A DNA stretch of 64,000 nt from Moraxellaceae bacterium (GTDB lineage Bacteria; Pseudomonadota; Gammaproteobacteria; Pseudomonadales; Moraxellaceae). The position numbers and the translations under genes were made by a program. Of this stretch, positions 1 through 8,829 are shown piece after piece. The DNA is taken from NCBI GenBank assembly GCA_020697295.1, contig JAJFBF010000049.1, positions 1-64,000 on the forward strand. The letters are read 5' to 3'. The notes under the pieces are model-generated. The model was not told where the DNA came from and made no database searches. It was given only the letters and a program-made list of their open reading frames with translations. Numbering within the stretch: position 1 is the first letter of the stretch; each line of letters begins with the position of its first letter.

Positions 1-8
1 AGAATGAC

Positions 9-33
9 AAAAGCCCGCGATCGCGGGCTTTTT
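9..33. terminator. Intrinsic terminator downstream of tRNA-Gly
   Basis: A self-complementary stem AAGCCCGCGATCGCGGGCTT is flanked by A and T runs on both sides, so it can terminate in either direction. It lies just beyond the 3' end of the minus-strand tRNA gene and most likely ends that transcript. It could also end a plus-strand gene lying left of the window. Confidence 0.8.
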
Positions 34-37
34 GATA

Positions 38-111
38 TGGAGCGGGTGATGGGAATCGAACCCACGCTAGCAGCTTGGGAAGCTGCAGTTCTACCATTGA
101 ACTACACCCGC
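38..111 (-). tRNA. tRNA-Gly(CCC)
   Basis: On the minus strand the sequence folds as a complete tRNA of 71 bases plus an encoded CCA tail (bases 40-38). The acceptor stem GCGGGTG pairs with CACCCGC and the discriminator is T. The anticodon stem GCAGC/GCTGC encloses the loop TTCCCAA, which gives anticodon CCC. The T arm has the canonical GGTTCGATTCC. It closely resembles the E. coli glyU-type tRNA that reads GGG codons. A terminator follows within a few bases. Confidence 0.95.
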
Positions 112-326
112 AGACCGCCCTGGCTGACGCAGGCGGCGACCGGCATGGTAAGGGTTCGGCCGCCGTTCGTCGACCCGGTTTTCTGGCTGATCTGTTACCC
201 GGTCCGGAGGGAGTCTGGCGGGTAGCCAGGGGATTCTACCCTAGGGGTGATTCCCGGCCTCGAACCGGGGCAGGGAGAGGCCGGAGGCAGGCCGGCCGCA
301 CCGGAGTCTGCCGCCGCCAAATCCCC

Positions 327-617
327 TCAGGCCTTGAGCTTTTCCAGGGCGTCCTGCATCGACGTCTTGATGCCCGCCCAGGTCTGCTCCACGTTCGCCT
401 TCAGGCCGTCCCAGGCATCCGCGCCCGCCGCCGTGAGTTCGTCCAGCTTGGCATGGGCTTCGACCATGCGGGCGTCCAGGGCGTCGACCTTCTTCTGGAT
501 GTCGAGCTGCACATCGATGGAGGCGCCGGTGGCGCGGGCTTTCAGCTTGTCGATATCGGCCTTCCACTCATCGAGCTGGGCCTTGAATTTCTGGGTATGC
601 AGGGATTGATCGTTCAT
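327..617 (-). CDS. Small helical coiled-coil protein
   Basis: Encodes about 96 residues starting MNDQSLHTQ. An ATG 12 bases upstream (629) would give 100 residues; neither start has a strong Shine-Dalgarno. The protein is almost entirely charged, Ala/Leu/Lys-rich helix with heptad-like spacing (KAQLDEWKADIDKLKA, DALDARMVEAHAKLDEL) and no signal peptide or membrane segment. This is typical of small cytoplasmic coiled-coil or apolipoprotein-like proteins in gammaproteobacteria. The function is unknown to me. It stands alone on the minus strand, with no neighbour closer than 170 bases. Confidence 0.7.
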   Translation of the reverse strand: MNDQSLHTQKFKAQLDEWKADIDKLKARATGASIDVQLDIQKKVDALDARMVEAHAKLDELTAAGADAWDGLKANVEQTWAGIKTSMQDALEKLKA

Positions 618-787
618 GGTGATGTCCATTTTGGCGGGAGGAGGCTGCTGAAAGAAGGGCAGCCTACGCCCTGTTGGCGGCGGCCTCTGTGCGGTGGCGT
701 ACACAGGCCGGAAAATTACGGATGGGGCTGCTCATCATCACGGCCGCTGCGAGCGAAGGGCAGCAGCCATTCAGGTGGTATTCGTGC

Positions 788-1732
788 TTAAGGACAGGTA
801 GGGGCATCGCCCGTGACAGATCGCTCTATCTCGCTTCGGGTGGCGGCGAGGACGGACTGGTGCGCAGCGGCATCCGTTGCGGCCTCCGCACTCGTGATCG
901 CTGACAGCGCGGCCGCCCGGCAGCTCCGCTCCAGCAGCAGTTGCGCCAGGTTGTTGTAGGCGCCGGCCGATGCCCCGAGTTGCAGCGCGCTGCGCAACGC
1001 CACTTCCGCGCCGGCAGCATTGCCCTGCGCATAGCGCGCATTGGCCAGTGCCTGCCAGGGCAGCGCCTGCTCCGGCCAGCGCCGGGTGGCGGCGGTATAG
1101 GCGGTCTCGGCGAGGGCGGGCCGCTTCAGCGCTTCAAAGGCGCTGGTCGCCCCCAGCCAGTCCTGGCTGTTCGCCGTCACCGGAATCGTGTCGGCGGGAG
1201 TCGTGACCAGGGCCCAGTGCTCGGCGCGTTGCCAGCTCGCCATGAAGCGGCGGCGGGAAACGACGACGCGCTTCTCGGTGCCGGAGCGCAGCAGCACGGT
1301 GTCCGCGGCCGAGTCGTAACCGATCACGACTGCGTAATGCCAGACCGGCATGTACTTGAGCCCCAGGTTCTGCAGGACCAGCACCGGCGTACCGGCAGCG
1401 ACTTCCTTTAATAGCGCGCCGATGTCTGGCGACAGCACATAGGGAACGCGGTCATGGGTTCGGGTCGCCGCGATGATCTCGGTTTGCGTGCTGCCGCGAC
1501 GGCCGGGCAGGTAGATCTGCGGCACGAGCTCGTCCGGCGTCACGCGGGCGCCGCTGGCCCCCAGCACGGTCGCCAGTGCGGCCGGGCCGCACTGGTAGTC
1601 GGCCTGCGCGTAAAAAGGCGTGGCCGTCAGCTCGACACGGGCAAGCGGCAGCCCGCGGTCACGCAGCGCGGGACTGCCCGCGCAACCGGCCAGCAGTTGG
1701 GCGAGTACGAGAGTCGCCAGTAGGCGCCGCAT
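788..1732 (-). CDS. PA2778-like C39-family lipoprotein peptidase with TPRs
   Basis: A 314-residue predicted lipoprotein: the signal ends in the lipobox LLAGC near residue 19. A papain-like C39 peptidase domain follows. The nucleophile Cys lies in ADYQCGPAALATVL and the catalytic His in VWHYAVVIGYD, about 90 residues later. The C-terminal third contains TPR-like helices (ALPWQALANARYAQGNAAGA). This matches the PA2778 family of cysteine peptidases, which is paired with PA2779-type proteins; the next gene upstream is such a partner. I chose ATG 1732, preceded by GGGAA. A GTG at 1744, directly after the upstream stop, is the alternative. The natural substrate is unknown. Confidence 0.85.
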   Translation of the reverse strand: MRRLLATLVLAQLLAGCAGSPALRDRGLPLARVELTATPFYAQADYQCGPAALATVLGASGARVTPDELVPQIYLPGRRGSTQTEIIAATRTHDRVPYVLSPDIGALLKEVAAGTPVLVLQNLGLKYMPVWHYAVVIGYDSAADTVLLRSGTEKRVVVSRRRFMASWQRAEHWALVTTPADTIPVTANSQDWLGATSAFEALKRPALAETAYTAATRRWPEQALPWQALANARYAQGNAAGAEVALRSALQLGASAGAYNNLAQLLLERSCRAAALSAITSAEAATDAAAHQSVLAATRSEIERSVTGDAPTCP

Positions 1733-1744
1733 GTTCCCGCGCAC

Positions 1745-2116
1745 TCAGATGCGCGGGAAGATGTTGATGGCGCCCAGCAGCTCCAGCAGGATCAGGATCA
1801 GGATGACGGTCAGCACCACGCCCAGGGCGCCCGCACCGGCCGGCGCTTCATTGATGCGCTCCTGCACCTGGCTCAGTTCGCTGGCGGTCATCGCGGCCAC
1901 GCGGGTGGCGGCATCGGCAGGACTCACGCCCAGCGCCTTCATCTGTTCCTGCACATCCGCGCGCGCCATATAGGCCTGGACTTCGGTCAGCTGGCTGGCG
2001 CGCGACTGCTGCACCAGCAGGCTGTCGGTGCCGATCATCGCGGCCTGCACGGGCACGGCATTCACCATCAGCGCAGCTGACAGGACGATGGAAGTAAGGG
2101 GGGAAAGGATTTTCAT
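1745..2116 (-). CDS. PA2779-family short membrane protein
   Basis: A 123-residue protein with an N-terminal signal sequence (cleavage around VQAA). The central region is helical, with the motif QSRASQLTEVQAYMARADVQEQM and further ALGVSPADAA-type repeats. A C-terminal membrane segment (GVVLTVILILILLELLGAI) follows. The architecture is characteristic of the PA2779 family. Its stop codon abuts the start region of the downstream C39-like lipoprotein, so the two form an operon and probably act together in the envelope. The ATG at 2116 is preceded by GGAG about 12 bases away. Function is not established. Confidence 0.85.
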   Translation of the reverse strand: MKILSPLTSIVLSAALMVNAVPVQAAMIGTDSLLVQQSRASQLTEVQAYMARADVQEQMKALGVSPADAATRVAAMTASELSQVQERINEAPAGAGALGVVLTVILILILLELLGAINIFPRI

Positions 2117-2483
2117 GATTTTTTTGCTCCGGCTTTGCCGCCATCCAAGGCGATCTGATTGCCTGTCCGCATAAGTGCGGGGGCTTGGGCTCAAGTATTG
2201 GGAACCAGTGTAGACCCGTCTGTGCGGTGTCGCACATTAGCCGGCCGGATGGGCTGGCTCAGGCCTGGGGCCTGGGGCCGTGGCCGTGGCTGGGGTTCAG
2301 GTTCAGGTTCAGGTTCAGTTGGCGCTGACGCCAGCGCTTGCGGGGAGCCTTCCCGGTCGGCGTGGGCCACCCTCTCCAGGCCTTTGAGCCAAGCAGGACG
2401 GCTATGTTTGATGGCGCACAGACGAATACCGGCAGGAACCGGACTCTTGCTGCCTGTATCCGCAGGTAATGAAGGTATTTGTC
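2117..2483. other. Divergent intergenic region
   Basis: 367 bases separate the minus-strand PA2779-like gene from the plus-strand small membrane protein gene. The visible contents are a short inverted repeat TGTGCG-GTGT-CGCACA at 2221-2236, a possible operator or hairpin, and the GGTTCA tandem listed separately. No protein-coding frame here is convincing and I see no clear sigma-70 promoter. Confidence 0.5.
2294..2317. repeat. GGTTCA hexanucleotide repeat, four copies
   Basis: Four perfect head-to-tail copies of GGTTCA lie in the non-coding interval. They are preceded by a degenerate GGCCTGGGG/GGCCGTGG repeat. The unit is a multiple of three, but no supported gene covers it. Confidence 0.85.
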
Positions 2484-2630
2484 ATGTTGGAAACTCTGAT
2501 TCTTGTTTTTCTTGTGCTCTGGGTGCTGGGCCTCGTGTCGTCGTACACCATGGGCGGGCTTATCCACATACTGCTGGTGATCGCCATCGTCGTGTTCCTG
2601 CTCAGGGTGATTCGCGGCAAGCGCCTCTAG
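2484..2630 (+). CDS. Lmo0937-family small membrane protein
   Basis: A 48-residue protein, MLETLILVFL to VIRGKRL. It consists of two hydrophobic helices separated by a short SSYTMGGLIH turn, with a basic C-terminus. This hairpin, with the pattern WVLGLVSSYTMGGLIHILLV, matches the Lmo0937 family of tiny membrane proteins often seen in stress-response settings. The ATG is preceded by AAGG about 10 bases upstream. The reading frame fills the gap exactly to a TAG stop. It is too short for usual ORF cut-offs and easily missed. The role is unknown. Confidence 0.8.
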   Translation: MLETLILVFLVLWVLGLVSSYTMGGLIHILLVIAIVVFLLRVIRGKRL

Positions 2631-2762
2631 GCGCACCTCGCCAGCCTTGCCGGTTCGCCGTGCTTCTCCCATCGCTGTGGCCGCTCCGGATGCACTGCCA
2701 ATTGGCAGACGTGACGGCGCTCCCTCGCCCACCGCACCGGCGTCCGGCCAACTCACGGCCTC

Positions 2763-2787
2763 AAAAAAACGGCAGCCGAAGCTGCCG
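2763..2787 (-). terminator. Intrinsic terminator of the FadL/lipoprotein operon
   Basis: On the minus strand the stem CGGCAGC-TTCG-GCTGCCG, with a stable UUCG tetraloop, is followed by seven T residues. It lies about 20 bases past the stop of the 995-residue lipoprotein gene. Confidence 0.9.
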
Positions 2788-2807
2788 TAAAGGGGTGCCG
2801 CCAGGTT

Positions 2808-5795
2808 CTATTGCTTGATGGGTTGCGAGACGCCCTCCAGGCGCATCGTGCCTTGCGGAATGCGCAGGGAGATGGTGCCGCCCGGCAGGAAGCTCGCTGC
2901 CAGCAGGTTGACCGTGAAATCGATGTTGGCATCGTTGGCCAGTGTCGCCAGCATGCGGCCGTCCGGCAGGAAGTACACCGGCCCGGAAACACTGATCGTC
3001 AGCGGATAGCTGTGCAGGTTGTGGCTGATGGGAATGCCGCTGATGGAGGGCGACAGCGCCGGCTCGTCCAGGTACAGCTCCAGTGTGCCGGTCAGCCGCA
3101 GGGCGCCGTCCTGAAAACGGATGATGCCGGTGACGGGCAGGTCGCGGCGTCCGCTGTCCGGATTGAAGGCATGGCGGATGCGGAAGATCTGCTGTCCGGT
3201 CGGCGCGGACGTGTTGCCGAAGGCGGAGTTGGCATACACCGTGAAGCTCGAGGCCAGGATCTGCGTGGGTTGGATCAGCACCCGCACACCGCCGGCCACC
3301 GGATCGTAGTCCGCTACTTCCGCATCCAGCGCATTGCTGAGGAAGAGGAACTGCTCCTGCGGACACGACAGGCCCGGTGCGCAACCGATATTGGAAGCGC
3401 TCACCAGACCCGTTTGCCCGGTGGTGATGGCGCGCGCCGCGTTCGGGGCCAGCCAGAGGCCGCCGCCGGTATCGACCGCGCCTTCCTCATCCGCATCATG
3501 CACAAAGTTGGCGTTGCTGTCGTAGGCAGGCAGGCCGCGCAGGCGCTGCGCCACCGAACTTATCCGCGGGCCACCGCGGAACCATATCTCGAGAGCGGGG
3601 CCGCCACCGGTGGCCGTGGGCGCGGCGGCGGCGGTCTGCGCGAGCGCCTGCGTTTGCAGGGGCAGGCCGTTACTGCCGCAAAGAGCCTGGCTGCCGTTGC
3701 AGGTGGCGGTGGCGGACTGGCTGTTGCCGTTCGAATTGAGCACGTAGCGGTAGAGCGTGCCCTCGGCCCAGGGCGTGTCGGGTGTGAAGCGCAGCGCCTG
3801 CGGGCCCGTGTCGAGGCGACCGGCGACCGCTTCCTGGCAAACCCCGGCGGCATCCAGGCGCTCGACCCGGAAGCTGCCACTGTCACAACTCGTGCCCAGC
3901 TGGATGCTGGCGGCGTTCATGTTTTGCGAGAACTGTACCTGGATGCTGCGGTCGGTGGGCATCACGGGCAAGGGCAGCAAATCGTCGCCGGCGCCGCCGC
4001 CCGCGCAACGGCCCTGCACGTCCGTGGCCACGTTGCGCGCGGTGGTCACGCAGGGAAAGCCCGGATAGGTCGCGAGCACCGCCGGTGAACGGCTGCTGGC
4101 TGCCGTCAGCGTGGGCAGCGAGAACACACGCTGATGCGTGTCATCGTCCACGCCGTTGCCGGCAAGGTCGGTAATGGCGGCGCTGAATACAGCGGTGTAT
4201 TCGGCGTTGTGCTGCAGCGGCGTCGCCGGTCGCAACACCACGGAGGAACCGTCGAGGCGCCAGCTGATGGGCTCGGGCACGCCATTGCGCAGCAACTGCA
4301 GGCTGCTTTCGGTCAGCGTGTCGGGGTCCAGCGGCTCGCTGAAGGTAAGGATGACCGGATCCCCCGGACGCGCGCGCTTGGCTTCATCGCCCGGCAACCA
4401 CGATTGCAGCGTGGGCGCGGTGGTATCGGCCACGGGAGGCGGCGCATTCAACTGGTCCTGGTAACCCTCGAGATGGAAGGAGAGCACGCCGGCCGCCTGG
4501 TCCAGGCCCAGCACATCCAGCTCGATCACGCCCACGGCATCCATCACGAGCTTGCCGTTCTTCACGATGGCGGTGCCCACTACTTCGATATGCAGCAGGT
4601 TCTGGGTGAAGGCGCCGTTGGCCGAGGCATTGGCCGCCGACATCGCCGCGTCCATGGTCAGGTAGACCTGGCGCGGTGCGTCCTCGGCCATGCTGTAGGG
4701 ATTGGGCACCATATAGCCGGTGGCATCCGAGATGATGTTGACGCGAATGGTGTCGGTATTGAGGCCGGCCGGCACCTCGCCCACGATTTTCACATCCACC
4801 GCGCTGCCACTGAGCACGTTGCCGCGACGCACCGTAAGCGGTGTCACTACCGGATAACGCGGCACGAAGGCGAGCTCGGCATAGAGGTTGCCGGCCTGCT
4901 GCGAGGCGCTGTTGTTGCCAAGCAGCGCCGAGGTGATGGGCACGTTGTTGATGGCGGCGCCGGTGAGCGGCGACAGCACCGTGCCCGCGGCGGAGTCGGG
5001 TACCTCAAGCGCCATGGTGGCGCGCGGTCCGGAATCTTTTGGCACAAAGGTCAGGTCGGCGTAATCGCCCGGCACCAGCGCATTGCCAGTCACGCTCTTC
5101 AGCGCGCTGCTGAGTTTCAGGTGATACGTGCGCCCGGCCACCAGGTCCTGGCGCGGGTCGATCGAGACCAGCGCGCCGGTGACGAGCACGGTGGCGGGTA
5201 CCAGCGTATTGCTGTCGTCTTCCAGGCGGACGCTCTGGCCATACTGCAGGGTGCTCACATTCACGGGCTGGCTGAACTGCAGCCGCAGCGTGGAAAAATC
5301 CATGACCGGGAAATTGCCATGCGCGGGCAGGGTCCGCTCGACCCGGAAGCTGGCATTGCTGCTGATCGAGGTGGCCGCGCCACGGGTGGCGGCGCGGGTG
5401 CTGAAGGTGAGCGGCACCGGCGGCACGAGGCCGTCGCTGACGGCCAGGTTGGGCCAGTCCACGGTATAGCGCGCGTTCTCCTGCAGTGGCGACGCGGGTG
5501 TGAGCACCACGCCCTTGCCACCGTTGGCGGGGCTGGCGCTGAAGGGCACGGCGCCGCCGCCTTCCTGCGTCAGCGTAAAGGCGCTGGCCAGCGCGCCGCC
5601 ATCCGCGGCACGCACCACGGCGGAAAATTGCAGCACCACGGGAGCGGTGGGCGCGATCCGCGACTGGCCATCATAGGGATAGGCATAGACCAGGCTGGCG
5701 CCCGGCGACCACGACGCGGGAATGCTGGTGGTTTGCGTGTCGCCGCCGCAGGCGGCCAGCAGCGTGCAGAGAAGTATCAGCAAATGATTGCGCAT
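2808..5795 (-). CDS. Large lipoprotein with bacterial Ig-like (SbsA/Big_5-type) domains
   Basis: A 995-residue lipoprotein with lipobox LLAAC (Cys16). Several Ig-like modules carry the recurrent patterns of SbsA-type domains (APVVLQFSAVV, FSTLRLQFSQPVN, DPVILTFSEPLDPDTL, NAEYTAVFSAAITDLAGNGV). The C-terminal third is beta-rich with a few cysteines. It starts 10 bases after the stop of the FadL-type porin gene, so the two are co-transcribed, and a terminator closes the operon. The arrangement recalls the Vibrio VolA lipoprotein/FadL pair. I see no GxSxG lipase motif, however, so it is not an obvious lysophospholipase. A binding or scaffold role for a hydrophobic substrate is an inference. Confidence 0.75.
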   Translation of the reverse strand: MRNHLLILLCTLLAACGGDTQTTSIPASWSPGASLVYAYPYDGQSRIAPTAPVVLQFSAVVRAADGGALASAFTLTQEGGGAVPFSASPANGGKGVVLTPASPLQENARYTVDWPNLAVSDGLVPPVPLTFSTRAATRGAATSISSNASFRVERTLPAHGNFPVMDFSTLRLQFSQPVNVSTLQYGQSVRLEDDSNTLVPATVLVTGALVSIDPRQDLVAGRTYHLKLSSALKSVTGNALVPGDYADLTFVPKDSGPRATMALEVPDSAAGTVLSPLTGAAINNVPITSALLGNNSASQQAGNLYAELAFVPRYPVVTPLTVRRGNVLSGSAVDVKIVGEVPAGLNTDTIRVNIISDATGYMVPNPYSMAEDAPRQVYLTMDAAMSAANASANGAFTQNLLHIEVVGTAIVKNGKLVMDAVGVIELDVLGLDQAAGVLSFHLEGYQDQLNAPPPVADTTAPTLQSWLPGDEAKRARPGDPVILTFSEPLDPDTLTESSLQLLRNGVPEPISWRLDGSSVVLRPATPLQHNAEYTAVFSAAITDLAGNGVDDDTHQRVFSLPTLTAASSRSPAVLATYPGFPCVTTARNVATDVQGRCAGGGAGDDLLPLPVMPTDRSIQVQFSQNMNAASIQLGTSCDSGSFRVERLDAAGVCQEAVAGRLDTGPQALRFTPDTPWAEGTLYRYVLNSNGNSQSATATCNGSQALCGSNGLPLQTQALAQTAAAAPTATGGGPALEIWFRGGPRISSVAQRLRGLPAYDSNANFVHDADEEGAVDTGGGLWLAPNAARAITTGQTGLVSASNIGCAPGLSCPQEQFLFLSNALDAEVADYDPVAGGVRVLIQPTQILASSFTVYANSAFGNTSAPTGQQIFRIRHAFNPDSGRRDLPVTGIIRFQDGALRLTGTLELYLDEPALSPSISGIPISHNLHSYPLTISVSGPVYFLPDGRMLATLANDANIDFTVNLLAASFLPGGTISLRIPQGTMRLEGVSQPIKQ

Positions 5796-5805
5796 GGCGA
5801 TCTCC

Positions 5806-7143
5806 TCAGAACTTCAGCGTCATGGAGCCCATGAACACATGCACTTCGCCGCCCGTCTCCAGCGCTTCATACGGGTTGCCGCTGTTGACCTGGCTGGAAG
5901 TGAGCCGGAAGGTTCGCGTTTGCAGCAGGTGCAGCTGGTAGCCGAAGTCGAGACGCACCGGGAAGGCCAGGATCCACGGGTCCCGGAATTCGGCGCTGGC
6001 ACCCAGGCCGATCACGTAGCGGTCGTTGTCGAGGTAGTTCACGTCCAGCGAACGGTCCGACTCCAGCGCGGATTCTTCCCAGGCCACGCCCGCCATCAGG
6101 CGGTAGGTGTCGTTGACGCGCAGCTCGGCGCCCAGGCGCGGAATCAGGATGTCCTTGAAGCGCAGGTTGGCCTGGTCGCGCACGGTGTCGTCCTGGAACT
6201 CGCCTTCAAGCCGCGACCAGCGCTGCCATTCGCCGGTGATGCCCACGCGCAGGCGATCGCCCTTGTATTGCAGGCCGGCGCTGACGGTTTCGGGCTGGTA
6301 GGAATCAATCGTGGCGATGGCGAGGTTGAGGCCAGGCGAGGGAATGGTGCCGGGAATCACCACATTGGCATTCACGCGGGTTTCGGTGTTGGAGGCGGCG
6401 CGCCAGGACAGCGCGGAGTCCCAGCGGTTGAGCGCGCAGTCGGCCTGGTCCGGACACAGCGTGCGGCCCCAGTTGATGTTGCTGCCCACGATGGGTGTCA
6501 GCTTGGGTTCGGCCGAAACGTCGAGCTGCTCATACCGGGTGTTGCCGGCCAGATCGCTCTGCCCGGAAAGCGAGGCGCTGGACTGCAGCGTGACGCGAAA
6601 CGAGAGGCCACCGTCGATGCCGCGCCAGAGGTTGGTGGCGCCGCCCGCGGTCAGGAACAGCGGCTGGCGGTCATAGCGAAAATACTGGCCGCCGGTGGAG
6701 GTGCCGGAATTGAAGGCCAGCATCTCGCGGCCGTATTTTTCCACGCCGAGCATGAGCCCGAAATAAAGCGGGTGCTCGACCTTGGTCAGGGAACTGAGGT
6801 TGGTCTTCAGGCCGATCAGGGTCTGCCGGCTCGGGTCGATGTCGAGCAGGTCGCCCTGGCGGTTGACGGGCATCGCGCCCCCCTGGCTCTGTGCCTCGAC
6901 CTGGTGATCGACGTAGGTGAGGCCGAGGGTCAGCTCCCCGCGCGGGTCGGCGGCGAGGGCGGCGGGGTTGTAATAGACAGCCGCGACCTCGGGATTGAAC
7001 AGCGACAGGGCCTGGGCCGAGGCCACATCGCCCGGCATCAGGCCGTAGGAGGCGGCGATATTGCCCATGCCGGCAAAGGCGGGAGTGACGGCGAGGGCGA
7101 GGGCCCCGGCCAGGCAACGTCCGGGAAGAGCCTGAAAGTTCAT
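5806..7143 (-). CDS. FadL/OmpP1/TodX-family outer-membrane transport protein
   Basis: A 445-residue precursor with a Sec signal peptide ending near TPAFA. The mature N-terminus GMGNIAASYGLMPGDVASAQALSLFNPEVAAVYYNPAAL is the N-terminal hatch signature of the FadL family; the NPA motif is present. It ends in alternating beta-strand residues with a C-terminal Phe (MGSMTLKF), as expected of an outer-membrane barrel. FadL proteins carry long-chain fatty acids or other hydrophobic compounds across the outer membrane. The ATG at 7143 is preceded by AGGA. It is the first gene of a two-gene operon with the Ig-like lipoprotein. Confidence 0.9.
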   Translation of the reverse strand: MNFQALPGRCLAGALALAVTPAFAGMGNIAASYGLMPGDVASAQALSLFNPEVAAVYYNPAALAADPRGELTLGLTYVDHQVEAQSQGGAMPVNRQGDLLDIDPSRQTLIGLKTNLSSLTKVEHPLYFGLMLGVEKYGREMLAFNSGTSTGGQYFRYDRQPLFLTAGGATNLWRGIDGGLSFRVTLQSSASLSGQSDLAGNTRYEQLDVSAEPKLTPIVGSNINWGRTLCPDQADCALNRWDSALSWRAASNTETRVNANVVIPGTIPSPGLNLAIATIDSYQPETVSAGLQYKGDRLRVGITGEWQRWSRLEGEFQDDTVRDQANLRFKDILIPRLGAELRVNDTYRLMAGVAWEESALESDRSLDVNYLDNDRYVIGLGASAEFRDPWILAFPVRLDFGYQLHLLQTRTFRLTSSQVNSGNPYEALETGGEVHVFMGSMTLKF

Positions 7144-7456
7144 TGTTCTTGTCCTTTTGTAGAGTCCATTTTGCGTAGCCGTCCGACCGGGCAAGGCGCG
7201 AGGCGCCTCCCGGGGCTGCTGGCTGCCGGCACCCTAGTGCAGGAGTCCTGCTCAGCCCTTAGTACTTGTTCAGAGGCTCTGTATGAGCTCGGTAAAACCG
7301 TGAACCCCGCCACATCCGGAGGGTGAACGGTTCGGCGTTGCCGTGTAGGCATGACCGAGCCACGTGATGGTCTTTACGAAAGGCGGGGGAGAGCGGATGC
7401 AGAAGGGGCGACGGGGGCGACGAACGGCAGGGGCCGTTCAGGCCTGTTTCCGACGC
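7144..7456. other. Upstream region of the FadL operon
   Basis: About 310 bases with no supported gene. An imperfect inverted repeat (AACCGTGAACCC at 7296-7307 against GGGTGAACGGTT at 7321-7332, 10 of 12 pairs) could be an operator or a hairpin. I could not identify a convincing promoter. Confidence 0.4.
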
Positions 7457-7480
7457 AAAAAAAAGACCCTGGCGGGTCTT
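7457..7480 (-). terminator. Intrinsic terminator of the PanZ-like gene
   Basis: On the minus strand AAGACCC-GCCA-GGGTCTT is followed by a run of eight T residues. It sits about 135 bases beyond the stop of the acetyltransferase gene. Confidence 0.85.
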
Positions 7481-7614
7481 GGGACAGCAGATGGGCAGGC
7501 GGACCTTCTGTCCCGGCAGCAGGCGCCGGGACAGCCTCGACCCCATGGGCCGGCGCCGGACGTGCCGGCAGGATCCGTCGCGGCGCAGGCGCCTGCTTTC
7601 AGGAGCCGGGCCGG

Positions 7615-8046
7615 CTAGTCGACCAGGCGGGCGCGATAGTGGCCGCTGCTGCCATGCGGGATGAAGCCCATGGCCAGCAGCATCTCGGGGATGCCCTCGC
7701 GGGTGGCGTCGAAATCTGTCTCCAGCCACTCGGCGCCCTGCTCGGCCTCCAGGCGCCGGACTTCCTCGACCATGCGCACGGCGACGCCGCGGCCACGGGT
7801 GGCGGGGTGCACGTTGAGGTAGCGCAGGTGCCGGGTCGCGCCCTGGCCCCGCACCAGCACGGCGGCGATATGGCGGCCATTGAAGACGGCGGCGTAGAGC
7901 ACGTCGCCCGACGCCACCGCATCGAGCACCACCGACTGGGCGGCCTGGGGGGAGGCGAAGTCGGGGGAATCGGTATAGATCCGGGCGAGTTCATCGACCA
8001 GGGCTTGATCCAGGGGGGCGGTGGCGCGCTCGACAAGAACCGGCAT
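7615..8046 (-). CDS. GNAT-family acetyltransferase, PanZ/PanM-like
   Basis: A 143-residue single GNAT domain. The acetyl-CoA-binding loop is visible as HPATRGRGVAVRMVEEV near residue 80. The central strand LYAAVFNGRHIAAVLV resembles the PanZ (PanM) segment IYAARFNERLLAAVRV. PanZ binds acetyl-CoA, promotes PanD maturation and restrains pantothenate synthesis. That role is possible here, but panD is not in the window, so an ordinary N-acetyltransferase cannot be excluded. The start is preceded by AAGGAAG. It has its own terminator and stands divergent from hisB. Confidence 0.75.
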   Translation of the reverse strand: MPVLVERATAPLDQALVDELARIYTDSPDFASPQAAQSVVLDAVASGDVLYAAVFNGRHIAAVLVRGQGATRHLRYLNVHPATRGRGVAVRMVEEVRRLEAEQGAEWLETDFDATREGIPEMLLAMGFIPHGSSGHYRARLVD

Positions 8047-8159
8047 AGGACTTCCTTCTTATGTCTAAAACCCCGTGAAAAGGGGCGATTCAAGGCCTGA
8101 AATCTAGCACAAAGCCTTCAGCTCTGCCGTCCCCGGCTGCCGGCGCCCCGGAATGCCGG

Positions 8160-8165
8160 TATAAT
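8160..8165 (+). promoter_or_regulatory. Sigma-70 -10 element upstream of hisB
   Basis: A perfect TATAAT lies about 28 bases upstream of the preferred hisB start. No good -35 hexamer is visible at 16-18 base spacing. It would drive the histidine operon. Confidence 0.55.
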
Positions 8166-8193
8166 CGCCGGCTTTCCCAGCATGAGTGTCGCC

Positions 8194-8787
8194 ATGTCCG
8201 CACGTCAGGCCACCGTGGTCCGCAACACCAACGAAACCAAGATCAGTGTGTCCATTAACCTGGACGGCACCGGCCAGGGCACGCTTGCCACGGGCATGCC
8301 CTTCCTCGACCACATGCTCGACCAGATCGTCCGCCACGGCCTGATCGACCTCGACATCCGCTGCGAGGGCGACACCCACATCGACGACCACCACAGCGCC
8401 GAGGACACCGGCATCACCCTGGGCCAGGCCTTCGCGCAGGCGCTGGGCGACAAGAAGGGTATCCGCCGCTACGGCCACGCCTATGTGCCGCTGGACGAGG
8501 CGCTGTCGCGCGTGGTGCTCGACATCTCCGGCCGCCCGGGCCTGGAGTATCACGTCGATTTCACCCGCGGTCGCGTCGGCAATTTCGACGTCGACCTGTT
8601 CTATGAGTTCTTCCAGGGCTTCGTGAACCACGCCGGCGTGACGCTGCACATCGACAACCTGCGCGGGCGCAATACGCACCACCAGATCGAGACCATCTTC
8701 AAGGCCTTTGCGCGCGCGCTGCGTGCCGCAGTGGAGCCCGATCCGCGCATGGCGGGCGTGATGCCGTCGACCAAGGGTTCGCTGTAA
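8194..8787 (+). CDS. hisB: Imidazoleglycerol-phosphate dehydratase
   Basis: Catalyses dehydration of imidazole-glycerol phosphate to imidazole-acetol phosphate in histidine synthesis. The 197 residues match the monofunctional HisB length, without the N-terminal phosphatase found in enterics. The Mn-binding repeats are visible as [19 protein letters not shown] and [33 protein letters not shown] and the C-terminal PSTKGSL are also conserved. A start at 8182 (MSVAMSARQ) is possible, but the 8194 start matches the usual N-terminus. First gene of the hisB-hisH-hisA-HD-hisF run. REP-like palindromes separate it from hisH. Confidence 0.96.
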   Translation: MSARQATVVRNTNETKISVSINLDGTGQGTLATGMPFLDHMLDQIVRHGLIDLDIRCEGDTHIDDHHSAEDTGITLGQAFAQALGDKKGIRRYGHAYVPLDEALSRVVLDISGRPGLEYHVDFTRGRVGNFDVDLFYEFFQGFVNHAGVTLHIDNLRGRNTHHQIETIFKAFARALRAAVEPDPRMAGVMPSTKGSL

Positions 8788-8829
8788 TCCCTGACACATC
8801 CTGTCTCTCGGGAATCCATCCGGCCGCGC

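Noticed and set aside
2808-5795. VolA-type lysophospholipase assignment for the large lipoprotein
   Set aside because: No GxSxG nucleophile motif is visible in the 995 residues; only the operon layout is similar.
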